A DNA stretch of 64,000 bases from Psychrobacter luti (GTDB lineage Bacteria > Pseudomonadota > Gammaproteobacteria > Pseudomonadales > Moraxellaceae), in the NCBI RefSeq assembly GCF_014192115.1, contig NZ_JACHXL010000003.1, positions 186,001-250,000 on the forward strand, written 5' to 3'. The translations under genes and the position numbers were made by a program. Position 1 is the first letter of the stretch. Each line of letters starts with the position of its first letter. Below the pieces are notes generated by a model. That model saw nothing but the letters and a program-made list of their open reading frames with translations. It had not been told where the DNA came from and ran no database searches. This document shows, piece by piece, positions 47,088 to 56,338 of this stretch.

Positions 47088-47203
47088 TATAAGCGCCTCA
47101 TAATACCGATGTTTTTATGATTTAAAACTTTGCCTTTATTACACTTATCGATTTCTCCTCATTAATAAATCGCGCTTTATGACGTGACTGGACACTTGCT
47201 AGT

Positions 47204-47515
47204 ATGGCCACATCTTCTAAGAAAATCACCGATATCATTTTCCCAAAAGACCTACCAAACGGTTTATTTATTGCGCTGATTATTGCCTGTTTGTTATTAG
47301 GTTTATCCTACCTGCGTCACGGGACAGGGCTGCAAGGCTGGCTACACGTCTTTGAAAACTGGCTACTCATGCTGCTAATCATTCCGACCGCCACTGCCAC
47401 CGTTGCCTTACCATTCAAATACCGTGACCCTACGCTTGAGCTTAAACTGACCTATTATCTTGGTATGTTTGTCGCTTTCTTATTTACCTTGGCAAAATTG
47501 CGCTATTGGCGTTAA
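47204..47515 (+). CDS. Small three-helix membrane protein, unknown
   Basis: A 103-residue protein with hydrophobic segments at about 19-37 (GLFIALIIACLLLGLSYL), 49-67 (ENWLLMLLIIPTATATVAL) and 80-98. Basic ends suggest an inner-membrane location. The ribosome-binding site is weak. No family recognised. It could form a set with the membrane protein 116 bases upstream. Confidence 0.55.
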   Translation: MATSSKKITDIIFPKDLPNGLFIALIIACLLLGLSYLRHGTGLQGWLHVFENWLLMLLIIPTATATVALPFKYRDPTLELKLTYYLGMFVAFLFTLAKLRYWR

Positions 47516-47712
47516 GCATCAGTTTTTGTTGATCGAGCAGGGTAGAAGTGCATTTATGCAAAAGACTTGGACGTCAGCCCTTGAATTGTAGGCATAAAGC
47601 GTCCATTGTATGAGTAAGATAGTTTTGCCCGCATGACTGTAAGACGAGCGCTTTCATAAATAACATAACCGCATTTTTACAGGTGTAACACGGGATAATA
47701 AGGAAAAAATGA

Positions 47713-48024
47713 ATGCCATACGATATTGATAATGACATAGAAGTAGATAGCGACAGTAGTGATCAGTTTGCAGGATTTGCCAAAGAAACCACGCTTGAGC
47801 TGGTAGAAGCAGATGATGGTCGCTTATTGTTACGTGACGCTGAACAAGATGAAGCGCCACTCATGACCATTGATTTTTCTGAAAAGCTCAAAGAAATACT
47901 TGGCAGTGATACTCAGGCGATAGGTCAACATATGATTCATGCCGCGATTCAAGTCATCATGCAAAAGCAGATGAGCCAATGGCATGCTCATGTCTATGAT
48001 AAAGAGCCAACGCACTATAGTTAA
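47713..48024 (+). CDS. Small acidic protein, unknown
   Basis: A 103-residue soluble and acidic protein (Asp/Glu-rich first 60 residues). The C-terminal helix contains HMIHAAIQVIMQKQMSQWHAH. AAGGAAAAA precedes ATG 47713, and a good terminator follows, which supports a real gene. I do not recognise the family. Confidence 0.65.
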   Translation: MPYDIDNDIEVDSDSSDQFAGFAKETTLELVEADDGRLLLRDAEQDEAPLMTIDFSEKLKEILGSDTQAIGQHMIHAAIQVIMQKQMSQWHAHVYDKEPTHYS

Positions 48025-48067
48025 TGAATCACTGGTAAAAACGAATAAATGGTCAAAAAATTGGCAA

Positions 48068-48105
48068 TAAAAAAGGGTTTATCATTTGATAAACCCTTTT
48101 TTTGT
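48068..48105. terminator. Bidirectional terminator between the small acidic protein gene and rpmG
   Basis: AAAAAAGGGTTTATCA pairs with TGATAAACCCTTTTTT around TT. A-runs and T-runs on both sides let it work for the plus-strand gene and for the minus-strand rpmBG. Confidence 0.92.
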
Positions 48106-48163
48106 TCAAATAATTTATTTATAGAACATATTTATAAAAAATACATTTTATAAAAAATAACAA

Positions 48164-48319
48164 TTATTTGATTTTAGCTTCTTTAAAGATCACATGCTGG
48201 CGTACTTTTGGATCAAACTTTTTGATTTCCATTTTGCCAGGCATAGTGCGCTTGTTTTTGGTAGTGGTATAGTAATACCCAGTACCAGCAGTTGATACTA
48301 ACTTAATTTTATCTCTCAT
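48164..48319 (-). CDS. rpmG: 50S ribosomal protein L33
   Basis: A 51-codon gene. Read on the minus strand it gives [19 protein letters not shown] followed by a [17 protein letters not shown] segment and ends KEAKIK, the standard L33 sequence. This is the Cys-free form seen in proteobacteria, as opposed to the zinc-ribbon form. It lies 155 bases downstream of rpmB on the same strand, the conserved rpmBG pair. Confidence 0.97.
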   Translation of the reverse strand: MRDKIKLVSTAGTGYYYTTTKNKRTMPGKMEIKKFDPKVRQHVIFKEAKIK

Positions 48320-48474
48320 GATAGCTTTCCTGTAAATGAGGGGTCTTCAAACGATGGGTATGGGTCTAAAAGATTAAATCGCTAACGATATTGACTTTAT
48401 CAGCCAATCAATCACTAGCGTCAAAGCAGCCTATATAACGAAAATCATCGCTAAGACAGGCTGCAAGTTTTTAC

Positions 48475-48711
48475 TTAAACTTTTTGACCTTGTGCGCGCA
48501 TATCTGCTAACACTTTGTCGATACCAAGTTTGTCGATAGTGCGCATACCTTTGGTAGACACACGTAGACGTACAAAACGATTTTCAGACTCTACCCAAAA
48601 ACGATGGTTATGAAGGTTTGGTAGAAAGCGACGACGGGTTTTGTTGTTTGCGTGCGAAACATTATTACCCACCATAGGGCGCTTTCCAGTCACTTGGCAA
48701 ACTCTAGACAT
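48475..48711 (-). CDS. rpmB: 50S ribosomal protein L28
   Basis: A 78-residue L28. The N-terminus [20 protein letters not shown] and the middle [17 protein letters not shown] are diagnostic; the C-terminus ends [13 protein letters not shown]. The length is typical. It precedes rpmG. The 485 bp upstream (48712-49196) are AT-rich, gene-free, and should contain its promoter and that of the divergent lipoprotein gene. Confidence 0.97.
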   Translation of the reverse strand: MSRVCQVTGKRPMVGNNVSHANNKTRRRFLPNLHNHRFWVESENRFVRLRVSTKGMRTIDKLGIDKVLADMRAQGQKV

Positions 48712-49196
48712 GGCGAACTCCTAATCTATGAGGTATGAGGGATTCTCATACCAGTCTGGGCAAGTTGCACGTTTTTGCGGCATGGACACAGCAAGCGGCA
48801 GCTTTGCACCAAACAAAACTATTATGAAGGTTGAGCTGATATTACTGTCATCTAAAGGCAAATAACAGGCAAACCAATTCAGAAAATTTTAAAGCCGACA
48901 TTTATACCATAAAAGTAATGAATACTCAAATATTTTTATAATAATCGCCGCTTTAAACGATAGCTATTATACCCTGAATTGCACGCGCTATGTGATTGAT
49001 TATTTAATAGTAAAGATTCATTTTTTAGTTGTAAGTTATGACAAAAGTCAGTAAAGTTGCGGTTATATATTTAATACAATCTGTTAATACAACTGTTATT
49101 ATTGTAATTCTATGTATCATTACCAATCAAATATGAAGCCATGTAATGATTATGTGTATTTACTCAAACAAATTGCGTCCGCCGCGGAGTTCAAAA

Positions 49197-51275
49197 ATGT
49201 CATATAGCTCACTACCTCTTACCTCTAAGTTATTCCAACTCACCTTTTTGACTTGTGCATTAGCTTTGGCGGGTTGTGGTGGTGGGGATACAGTAGATTC
49301 TATTGCACCAGTGCCTGATACAGGTGTGACACAGCCTGGTACGGGTGGTGGTAATGGAGGCGTAGGGAATGGGGATATAGGAAGTGTTCTTAAGATCAGC
49401 CCAATGTCACTCTTAGACTCTAATGGTAATTTAACTCGTACTATTTCAATGTCAGGCGCGACTGCAAAAGTAACTGTTACTGACGCTTCAGGGAATGGAG
49501 TCGGTGGGGCGTTGGTCACCTTCAATGGCGAAGGCGTTGGGTTTGGAACAACAAACGGTGCTGTATTGACTAATGCTGAAGGGGTTGCAACAACATCAGT
49601 AGTGCCATTATCTCCTAATGATACTGGTAGTTATAGTTTATCAGCCACAGCTAAATATGAGGATATGACTGACACTACCGCTGATTATAACTACTCTTTA
49701 CAAGCTGTTGATATTAGTCTAATTAATTTAAAAACTGGCGAAACTCTTTTAGAGTCAGGTGCATCAACTGTAGTTACTTTACAGACAAAAGATATCAGTA
49801 CTGGCCAATTTCAAAATGATGTTACCGTAAATTTTTCAGCTACCTGTGGTTCATTTGATCCTGCCAGTGTAGTTTCATCAAATCAGGGCAATGTTACTGC
49901 GACTTATAAAGCAATAGATAGTAATGGTAATTTATGTGAAGATAAACAAATCATTACCGCAGTAACAGCTAATAATACATCTTCTACTCAAAGTATCGAA
50001 GTTAATATCAAAGCTATAAAAGCTAGTAATATTATATATACTACCAGTGAGTCAGTGGTACTAGGTGCAAAGGATAGTGGTTCTTCATCTTCTGGTCAGA
50101 TTGAATTTACCGTATATTCTAACGGTGTGCCAGCAGCTAACCAAGAAGTGATACTTGATTTAGTTAAGGCCCCAATCGACTTTAACTTTATCTCGCAAGG
50201 TAATCGAGATTCTAAACCATTAAAAAGTAATTCATCAGGTAAGGTCACTGTAAATCTATATCCAGGTAATATTCCTGGACCAGTAGAGATTCAAGCCACT
50301 TTAAAATCAGATATGACTATCTCTGCTTCTGCTAAGAATATAGCTGTTGCTACAGGCAGACCTACGCAAAAAGGTATTACCCTCGCACTGGAAAAGAATG
50401 TTCTAGCTGATAATGCTATTGACACTTCAGGTGTGTCAGTCTATTTGACTGATCGTCAAGGCAACTTTGTTCCGGATGGCACAGTAGTTAGTTTTATCGC
50501 TGAAGGGGGCACCATTACTCCAAATTGCGCAACAACTCAAGGGAATTGCTCTGTAACTTTCACATCTCAGAATCCAAGACCTGCAAATGGTCGAGTTAGT
50601 GTGATTGCATACGTAGAAGGCGATAAAGCATACTCTGATTTAAACGGAGATAATGTCTATACGGCAGGCATAGATAGCCTGTTGGATAATATTGGTAACT
50701 TCTTTCGTGATGACAACGAAGATTTGAAATATAATCCAGGTGAGTTTGTTTACAAAAGAGGAGCGTTCCCAGCGAATGCTAAGCAAGCCTCTTGTGCGGT
50801 AAGCACTTTATCCCAACCTAACCTTTTCAATTTTCCGAGTATGGATAATCCTACTACATGCGATGACTCATTAGAGACGGTAATACGTAAACAAGTTATC
50901 ATGGGCTTTGCTAATGATACGCCAACCTTTTACAATTATACGGTTACTCCAGGAGCAATATCATTTGAAATGTATGGTAATAGCTTGAGAACAGTATCAA
51001 TGCCTTCTAACACTAGCTTAAGTCTTTCTGTACAGGATAAAACTCCTGACAATGATGTGAGTTGTGAAGCTGAAATTACCGATGGTAATTTAACTGTACC
51101 TAGTCTAGTAAGTTTGAAAAGAGTCGATGGCACTACAAATCAAAACTTTTTTGAAAGTAGTGAAGATATTCTCTATACGGTATCAACTGTTGGTTGTCAG
51201 GCTGGTGATAGTATTAAATTATCAGTCACAACTCCTTCTCCGACTTCAAAAACTACTACAGTTCAACTTTTTTAA
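49197..51275 (+). CDS. Large lipoprotein with bacterial Ig-like (Big_1-type) repeats
   Basis: A 692-residue protein with a lipoprotein signal ending LTCALALAGC (Cys about 28), a Gly-rich linker and at least four Ig-like modules with Big_1 features (VTVTDASGNGVGGALVTFNG; VYLTDRQGNFVPDGTVVSF). Around residue 500 the run DLNGDNVYTAGIDSL resembles a dockerin or EF-hand calcium loop. Likely outer-membrane anchored and surface exposed. ATG 49197 has CGGAG upstream; an ATG at 49146 would add 17 residues. Base composition is more AT-rich than the neighbours, with many ATA and TTA codons. Confidence 0.8.
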   Translation: MSYSSLPLTSKLFQLTFLTCALALAGCGGGDTVDSIAPVPDTGVTQPGTGGGNGGVGNGDIGSVLKISPMSLLDSNGNLTRTISMSGATAKVTVTDASGNGVGGALVTFNGEGVGFGTTNGAVLTNAEGVATTSVVPLSPNDTGSYSLSATAKYEDMTDTTADYNYSLQAVDISLINLKTGETLLESGASTVVTLQTKDISTGQFQNDVTVNFSATCGSFDPASVVSSNQGNVTATYKAIDSNGNLCEDKQIITAVTANNTSSTQSIEVNIKAIKASNIIYTTSESVVLGAKDSGSSSSGQIEFTVYSNGVPAANQEVILDLVKAPIDFNFISQGNRDSKPLKSNSSGKVTVNLYPGNIPGPVEIQATLKSDMTISASAKNIAVATGRPTQKGITLALEKNVLADNAIDTSGVSVYLTDRQGNFVPDGTVVSFIAEGGTITPNCATTQGNCSVTFTSQNPRPANGRVSVIAYVEGDKAYSDLNGDNVYTAGIDSLLDNIGNFFRDDNEDLKYNPGEFVYKRGAFPANAKQASCAVSTLSQPNLFNFPSMDNPTTCDDSLETVIRKQVIMGFANDTPTFYNYTVTPGAISFEMYGNSLRTVSMPSNTSLSLSVQDKTPDNDVSCEAEITDGNLTVPSLVSLKRVDGTTNQNFFESSEDILYTVSTVGCQAGDSIKLSVTTPSPTSKTTTVQLF

Positions 51276-51300
51276 AACTAAGTTGTAGCTAAATGAAATA

Positions 51301-51330
51301 AAACCCTCGACGTTATGTTGGGGGTTTTTG
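51301..51330 (+). terminator. Terminator after the Ig-like lipoprotein
   Basis: AAACCC and GGGTTT close an imperfect stem (CTCGAC/GTTGG inside) around TTAT, followed by a T-run. 25 bases after the stop. Confidence 0.75.
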
Positions 51331-51465
51331 TATTCATAATCTCAATAATTAAATACAAGCAACTCAATCAGCAAATTTTTGCAAAAGCGATTAGAATAGT
51401 CGGTTTCCTATGCCGCTAACTATATTTAGAATAAGCAGCAAGTTTCATTTTTAATTGGGCACATT

Positions 51466-52395
51466 ATGTCAGACAATACCACGACTGCTACAGCAAGCAT
51501 AAAGTCGAGCAAGACTTCTCAAAATACACCAGTTGCGGCTGCTATTGATACCGCGACTTTATTGATTAAATGCCGCGATCAAGCTGGCATTGTACAAGCC
51601 GTATCTGAGTTCATTCATCGTTATGGTGGCAATATTATTACGCTCGATCAGTATTCAACCGCTCATGAAGGTGGTCAGTATTTTATGCGTTTGGAGTTTG
51701 CTTTAGCAGGCTTGAGCGAGATTATGGATAATTTTGAAGCCAGCTTTGGGCATACGGTGGCCAAGCGCCATAATATGGCGTGGCGCTTACATAACAATGC
51801 GATTAAAACCAAGGTTGGCATCTTAGTGTCAAAGTTTGATCATGCTTTGTTGGATTTACTGTGGCGTCATCAGCGCGGATTATTAGATTGCGAGATTACG
51901 TCTGTTGTCAGTAATCATGAGGATTTGCGTCAAGCGGTAGAAAACTTTGGTATCACCTTCCATTATGTGCCAGTCAATAAGGATAATAAAGCCGAGGCGG
52001 AAGAGCAGATTCATACGTTAATGGCAGGCAATGACTTGCTGGTATTGGCGCGTTATATGCAGATATTATCATCTGACTTTGTCAAACGTTGGCCGATGCA
52101 AATTATCAATATCCACCATTCATTTTTGCCCGCGTTTGTCGGTGCCGACCCTTATCGTCAGGCTTATGAGAAAGGCGTCAAGCTTATTGGGGCGACCGCG
52201 CATTATGTCACAGCCGAGCTTGATCAAGGTCCTATCATTGAACAAGATGTGCATCGTGTGACCCATCGTCAAGGGGTGACAGAGTTACGGGCTATTGGCC
52301 GTGATATCGAGCGCAATGTCTTAGCACGCGCTGTGAACTGGCATGTGCAAAACCGCGTGATTGTGGCAGGTAATAAAACCGTGGTTTTTAATTAG
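51466..52395 (+). CDS. purU: Formyltetrahydrofolate deformylase
   Basis: Hydrolyses 10-formyl-THF to THF and formate. The N-terminal ACT domain begins near residue 28 (LLIKCRDQAGIVQAVSEFIH), followed by the formyltransferase fold with VGILVSKFDHALLDLLWRH, LARYMQILS and the active-site segment IINIHHSFLPAFVGADPY with catalytic Asn and His, plus the Asp region TAELDQGPIIEQD. The 309 residues exceed the usual 280-290 by a Ser/Thr-rich N-terminal run. Bidirectional terminator downstream. Confidence 0.96.
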   Translation: MSDNTTTATASIKSSKTSQNTPVAAAIDTATLLIKCRDQAGIVQAVSEFIHRYGGNIITLDQYSTAHEGGQYFMRLEFALAGLSEIMDNFEASFGHTVAKRHNMAWRLHNNAIKTKVGILVSKFDHALLDLLWRHQRGLLDCEITSVVSNHEDLRQAVENFGITFHYVPVNKDNKAEAEEQIHTLMAGNDLLVLARYMQILSSDFVKRWPMQIINIHHSFLPAFVGADPYRQAYEKGVKLIGATAHYVTAELDQGPIIEQDVHRVTHRQGVTELRAIGRDIERNVLARAVNWHVQNRVIVAGNKTVVFN

Positions 52396-52422
52396 AGTAG
52401 TTTTAAACTGACATGAGAGCGT

Positions 52423-52470
52423 AAAAAAAGGCTGCGAGTATTAGTATTTAATACTCGCGGCTTTTTTTCA
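52423..52470. terminator. Bidirectional terminator between purU and ypjD
   Basis: GCTGCGAGTATT pairs with AATACTCGCGGC (one bulge) around AGTATTT, flanked by seven A and seven T. It can serve both convergent genes. Confidence 0.92.
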
Positions 52471-52491
52471 TCAGATTGCTGCTTTTTTAAT

Positions 52492-53298
52492 TTATAACAG
52501 CATTTCTAACACAAATTTGCTACCGACAAAGCCAATTGCTAATAAAATAAACGCATAAATTGTCATGTTAGCAGCACGTTTGCCACGCCATCCTGCCCGC
52601 CAGTTGCCTAACAGTAGCGCGCCAAATAACAGCCAAGATAGGACGCTAAATACCGTTTTATGGGCAAGATGCTGCGCCATTAAGTCTTCTACGTAAATAA
52701 AACCAATCCCTAGCGCGATACTTAGCAAGACAAAGCCGACCAATAGCATGTCGAACAATAGGCTTTCCATGCTCTGTAGCGACGGCAGTTTATTTACCCA
52801 AAAGCGATGAATCGATTGGTGTTTTAGCTCACGTATTTGTAAGCGCAAAAATAGCGCTTGCAGCGCTGCCATCAGCAGCACACAATAGGCGGCAAGCGAT
52901 AGTAGGATATGCGCTTCAAGCCCGATACTGATATCCATGATGGGACGGTAAGGCGCGCGGCCAATATAACCGACAATCAATCCGACTAATGCCGTCGGTG
53001 CTGCTAAAATACCAAGACTAACGATAGGGCGGTATAAGCTAAAAATAACGTAGAAAAATAGGAAAAATAAACTGATCAGGCTAATGATGTTAAATAGGTT
53101 GAAATTTAGCCCATATAGCGTGACCACATGCGGATAAAGTAATGCTGCATGTGCCAACATACCGATAACCAATAAACCTAAGCTCACGCCTTTGTGGATA
53201 GGTTTATCCTGAATCAGCGCCCAACCAATGTAGATGCTGGCCAAAATATAAACCATGCCAGCCAGTAAAAATGCAAGTTGCAAGATAAAAAACCTCAT
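52492..53298 (-). CDS. ypjD: YpjD/CcsA-HemX-type inner-membrane protein
   Basis: A 268-residue integral membrane protein with eight hydrophobic segments. The conserved part GLEAHILLSLAAYCVLLMAALQALFLRLQ (residues about 127-155, given here as the position of the core AHILLSLAAYC) and GIGFIYVEDLMAQHLAHKTVFSV match the cytochrome-c-assembly-like CcsA/HemX family, with the heme-ligand-like His in both. In E. coli ypjD (corE) diverges from ffh, as here. Function in cytochrome assembly is not established for YpjD. Confidence 0.88.
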   Translation of the reverse strand: MRFFILQLAFLLAGMVYILASIYIGWALIQDKPIHKGVSLGLLVIGMLAHAALLYPHVVTLYGLNFNLFNIISLISLFFLFFYVIFSLYRPIVSLGILAAPTALVGLIVGYIGRAPYRPIMDISIGLEAHILLSLAAYCVLLMAALQALFLRLQIRELKHQSIHRFWVNKLPSLQSMESLLFDMLLVGFVLLSIALGIGFIYVEDLMAQHLAHKTVFSVLSWLLFGALLLGNWRAGWRGKRAANMTIYAFILLAIGFVGSKFVLEMLL

Positions 53299-53353
53299 CT
53301 CATGATGAGCGCAAAATCGCCGCTCAATTGAATGCTAAAATGGTATTATCAGA

Positions 53354-53370
53354 ATGATTAGAATAATCAT
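53354..53370. promoter_or_regulatory. Small inverted repeat in the ypjD-ffh divergent region
   Basis: ATGATTA (53354-53360) and TAATCAT (53364-53370) pair around GAA, about 60 bases upstream of ypjD. The rest of the 451-bp region is AT-rich, with ATTTGCAAA twice (about 53502 and 53517) and the ffh leader repeats. No 4.5S RNA was seen in it. Confidence 0.3.
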
Positions 53371-53698
53371 CCAATTTATCATAAAATGGCAAGCAATTGA
53401 GTGCCATATTACGGATTGATTATAAGCACTTGTAAGACAGTAGCGCTAAAATTTAGTATTTATTAGCTATAAACTTAAGTGGTCAGCTTTATTTAATCCT
53501 ATATTTGCAAACTGTCATTTGCAAAACGACTAAACGACTATAAGCTTTGCAGCGCCTTAATGTTATAGTGTTGATAATATGCTGCTTTTTATAATGATTT
53601 TTATAAAAACGCCACCTCATATGCTATAGCACACCTTAATAAGAGTTATCAGCAAGCAACGCTGAACCAAGTTTAATGACGTATTGTTGTCATAGTAT

Positions 53699-53746
53699 TT
53701 TTCACCAAGAATTATTTTCACTAAGAATTATTTTAATTGAGAGTCA
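53699..53746 (+). repeat. Three 16-bp tandem repeats forming the ffh leader
   Basis: TTTTCACCAAGAATTA (53699-53714), TTTTCACTAAGAATTA (53715-53730) and TTTTAATTGAGAGTCA (53731-53746). The first two differ by one base; the third is more diverged, contains the GAGAG Shine-Dalgarno, and ends three bases before the ATG. Confidence 0.75.
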
Positions 53747-53749
53747 TTT

Positions 53750-55303
53750 ATGTTTGATACCTTAACAGAGCGCTTATCGTCGAGCCTGCGTAATATCGTC
53801 GGCACTGGGCAGTTGACCGAAGATAATATTAAAGACACCTTGCGCGAAGTGCGTATGGCGCTGTTAGAAGCCGACGTCGCGCTACCGGTCACCCGTGATT
53901 TTGTGAAGCGAGTAAAAGAGCAAGCGCTTGGTGCTGAAGTGCTGAAAGAGTTGGCACCAGGACAAGCATTCGTTAAAATCGTCCATGACGAGCTGACCGA
54001 AATGATGGGTAGCGCCAATCAGCAGCTTGAGATGACAGGTAAACCGCCTGTTGTTTATTTATTAGCGGGTTTGCAAGGTGCGGGTAAAACCACCACCGCT
54101 GGTAAATTGGCGAAATTCTTACAAGAACGCCATAAGAAAAAAGTGATGCTAGTTTCTGCTGACGTTTACCGCCCAGCGGCAATTGCTCAGCTTGAGCAAG
54201 TAGCAGGGCAAGTAAATGCCAAGTTCGTCAATTCAAGTAGCGACGAGAACCCAATTGATATCGCCTTGCGTGCTATCGAAGAAGCGAAAATTCAGTATCA
54301 AGATATTTTGATTATTGATACCGCCGGTCGTCTGGCTATCGACGAAGCCATGATGGAGGAAATCAAAGCGCTTACCGCGGCGGTCAATCCATCTGAGACG
54401 CTATTTGTCGTTGATGCGATGACCGGTCAAGATGCGGCCAATACCGCGAAAGCCTTTAACGATGCGTTGCCATTGACGGGTGTTATTTTAACCAAGACCG
54501 ACGGTGATGCTCGCGGCGGCGCGGCATTGTCTGTACGTGCGATTACCGGTAAGCCGATTAAGTTTTTAGGTCGTGGTGAAAAATTAGACGCGTTAGAGCT
54601 ATTCCATCCTGAACGTATCGCTCAGCGTATTCTTGGTATGGGTGACGTCTTAAGTTTAGTTGAAGAAGTCGAGCAAAAAATCGACCGTGATAAAGCCGAA
54701 AAAATGGCGAAAAAGATGCAGAAAGGCGGCGAGTTCGACCTTGAGGATCTATTGACCCAATTTCAGCAAATGAAAAGTATGGGCGGCATGGCAGGCTTTT
54801 TAGATAAGATGCCAGGTATGGGCGGTTCTGATATGCAAAAAGCGGTTGAAGATGCCAAGCCTGAAGAAAAAGTACGGGAAATGGAAGCCTTGATTAATTC
54901 AATGACACCATTTGAGCGCAAAAATCCTGACAAGATTAATCCAAGCCGTAAGCGCCGTATTGCTGCCGGTTCTGGGCGTGAGATTCAAGACGTCAACCGT
55001 TTGCTCAAACAGCATAAGCAAATGGCAAAAATGATGAAAATGATTTCTAAGCCTGAAGGCATCAGTAAAATGATGAAGTCGATGCAAGGATTGATGGGTG
55101 GCGGCGCTGGAGCAGGTGGCGGCGGTGGTGGTCCATTATTCGGTGGCGGTGGTCAGCAAGGCGGTGTCAAAGATGTGAACCCGCAGCAAATGGCAAAGCA
55201 GATGGGACTCGATCCAAATAATATGCCTAGCACTGAAGAGATGCAAAAGCAGATGCAAGAGCTACAAAATCAAGGTCCAAAGAAATTTAAAACACGCTTT
55301 TAA
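53750..55303 (+). CDS. ffh: Signal recognition particle protein Ffh
   Basis: GTPase that binds 4.5S RNA and signal sequences to target membrane proteins. The 517 residues comprise the N domain, the G domain with GLQGAGKTTTAGKLA (about 107), DTAGRLAIDEAM and TKTDGDARGGAALS, and a Met-rich M domain with RKRRIAAGSGR (RNA-binding helix-turn-helix, about 400). The C-terminal Gly/Gln/Met tail is longer than in E. coli (453 residues), with a run of Gly around residue 450. It diverges from ypjD as in E. coli. rpsP does not follow; a terminator does. Confidence 0.97.
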   Translation: MFDTLTERLSSSLRNIVGTGQLTEDNIKDTLREVRMALLEADVALPVTRDFVKRVKEQALGAEVLKELAPGQAFVKIVHDELTEMMGSANQQLEMTGKPPVVYLLAGLQGAGKTTTAGKLAKFLQERHKKKVMLVSADVYRPAAIAQLEQVAGQVNAKFVNSSSDENPIDIALRAIEEAKIQYQDILIIDTAGRLAIDEAMMEEIKALTAAVNPSETLFVVDAMTGQDAANTAKAFNDALPLTGVILTKTDGDARGGAALSVRAITGKPIKFLGRGEKLDALELFHPERIAQRILGMGDVLSLVEEVEQKIDRDKAEKMAKKMQKGGEFDLEDLLTQFQQMKSMGGMAGFLDKMPGMGGSDMQKAVEDAKPEEKVREMEALINSMTPFERKNPDKINPSRKRRIAAGSGREIQDVNRLLKQHKQMAKMMKMISKPEGISKMMKSMQGLMGGGAGAGGGGGGPLFGGGGQQGGVKDVNPQQMAKQMGLDPNNMPSTEEMQKQMQELQNQGPKKFKTRF

Positions 55304-55347
55304 ATAAACGTTGATTATATTAGCAGTCACTATTAGCAAGTATTTTT

Positions 55348-55389
55348 AAAAAAAACCTCAAGCCTATATAAGATTTGAGGTTTTTTTTA
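55348..55389 (+). terminator. Terminator after ffh
   Basis: AAAAAAAACCTCAA pairs with TTGAGGTTTTTTTT around a loop of about 12 bases, 45 bases after the ffh stop. Confidence 0.92.
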
Positions 55390-55514
55390 CGTCTCTCTTA
55401 TTTAGACAAGTTCTCATCAATAAAGTATGAAAAAGGTATAAATTAATAAAATTTGCCTATCCTAAATGCTATGATAGGCGCTGTTTTATAATGCCAAGCG
55501 AATAAGTCGAGGTA

Positions 55515-56216
55515 ATGATGTTTTTAGCAATGGATACCGTGTTTGATCAGTGTTCGATCGCGATTTTAGATGCCAATGGTCAGGTGCTGTCGAGTCATAC
55601 TGAGACGGGTAAACGCCAGCAGACCCAGCAAATCCTACCGATGATTGATGCGGCATTGTCTGAGGCTAAAGTTCGTCTTGCTGATATAGAAGCATTGATA
55701 TTCAATCGCGGTCCTGGCGCATTTAGTGGTATACGAATCAATACGGCAGTGGTGCAAGCACTATCTGTCGCACATGATATCCCTTGTGTGGGTGTGTCTA
55801 GCCTGCAAGCAATTGCCCAATGTGCGTATCAAAAGTATGGTTTGAAGCAAGTATATAGCTCACTTGATGCGCGTATGCAGCAAGTTTATTTTGGGCAGTA
55901 CTCGATTTTAGGCGATGTAGCAGGCAATGCTATCATGCAGCCTATATTGGTTAATGATAGCGATAGCACCGAGCAGCTGCTTGATTATGATAGCCAAACA
56001 GCGCTTAATCTGCCTATCGTCGGTAATGGTGCGACGCTATTAAAAGCGAATGACGAACAAGTAGGTTATGAGGATGTCTCGCCGGATGCGGTAGTGATCG
56101 GACAATTGGGTATCGCCCAATTCACGAATGTTGGCGGTACTGATGCCGCCAATGCCTTACCAAGATATCTGCGCAACCAAGCATGGAAAACGCTCAAAGA
56201 GCAAGGTAAGGCTTAG
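55515..56216 (+). CDS. tsaB: tRNA threonylcarbamoyladenosine biosynthesis protein TsaB
   Basis: ASKHA-fold partner of TsaD in making t6A37 of tRNA. Motifs are the N-terminal LAMDTVFDQCSIAILD, the mid-region FNRGPGAFSGIRIN (about 66) and the interface helix VVQALSVAHDIPCVGVSSLQAIA. The length of 233 is typical. GAGGT precedes two adjacent ATG codons (55515 and 55518), either of which may start the protein. It is followed by uppP after 122 bases. Confidence 0.94.
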   Translation: MMFLAMDTVFDQCSIAILDANGQVLSSHTETGKRQQTQQILPMIDAALSEAKVRLADIEALIFNRGPGAFSGIRINTAVVQALSVAHDIPCVGVSSLQAIAQCAYQKYGLKQVYSSLDARMQQVYFGQYSILGDVAGNAIMQPILVNDSDSTEQLLDYDSQTALNLPIVGNGATLLKANDEQVGYEDVSPDAVVIGQLGIAQFTNVGGTDAANALPRYLRNQAWKTLKEQGKA

Positions 56217-56338
56217 TTTTTGCTTGAGACCATAAAATATAGTTCATCACAAAATATTTGCATCAAGAAAATATAGAATATTATAAAAGCAACGATCATA
56301 TAGGACAGGCGATAGCACTGTTTTTTAGGGAAGCAACT

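Noticed and set aside
53299-53749. 4.5S RNA (ffs) next to ffh
   Set aside because: The conserved GGAAGCAGCC-type tetraloop segment was not found on either strand here.
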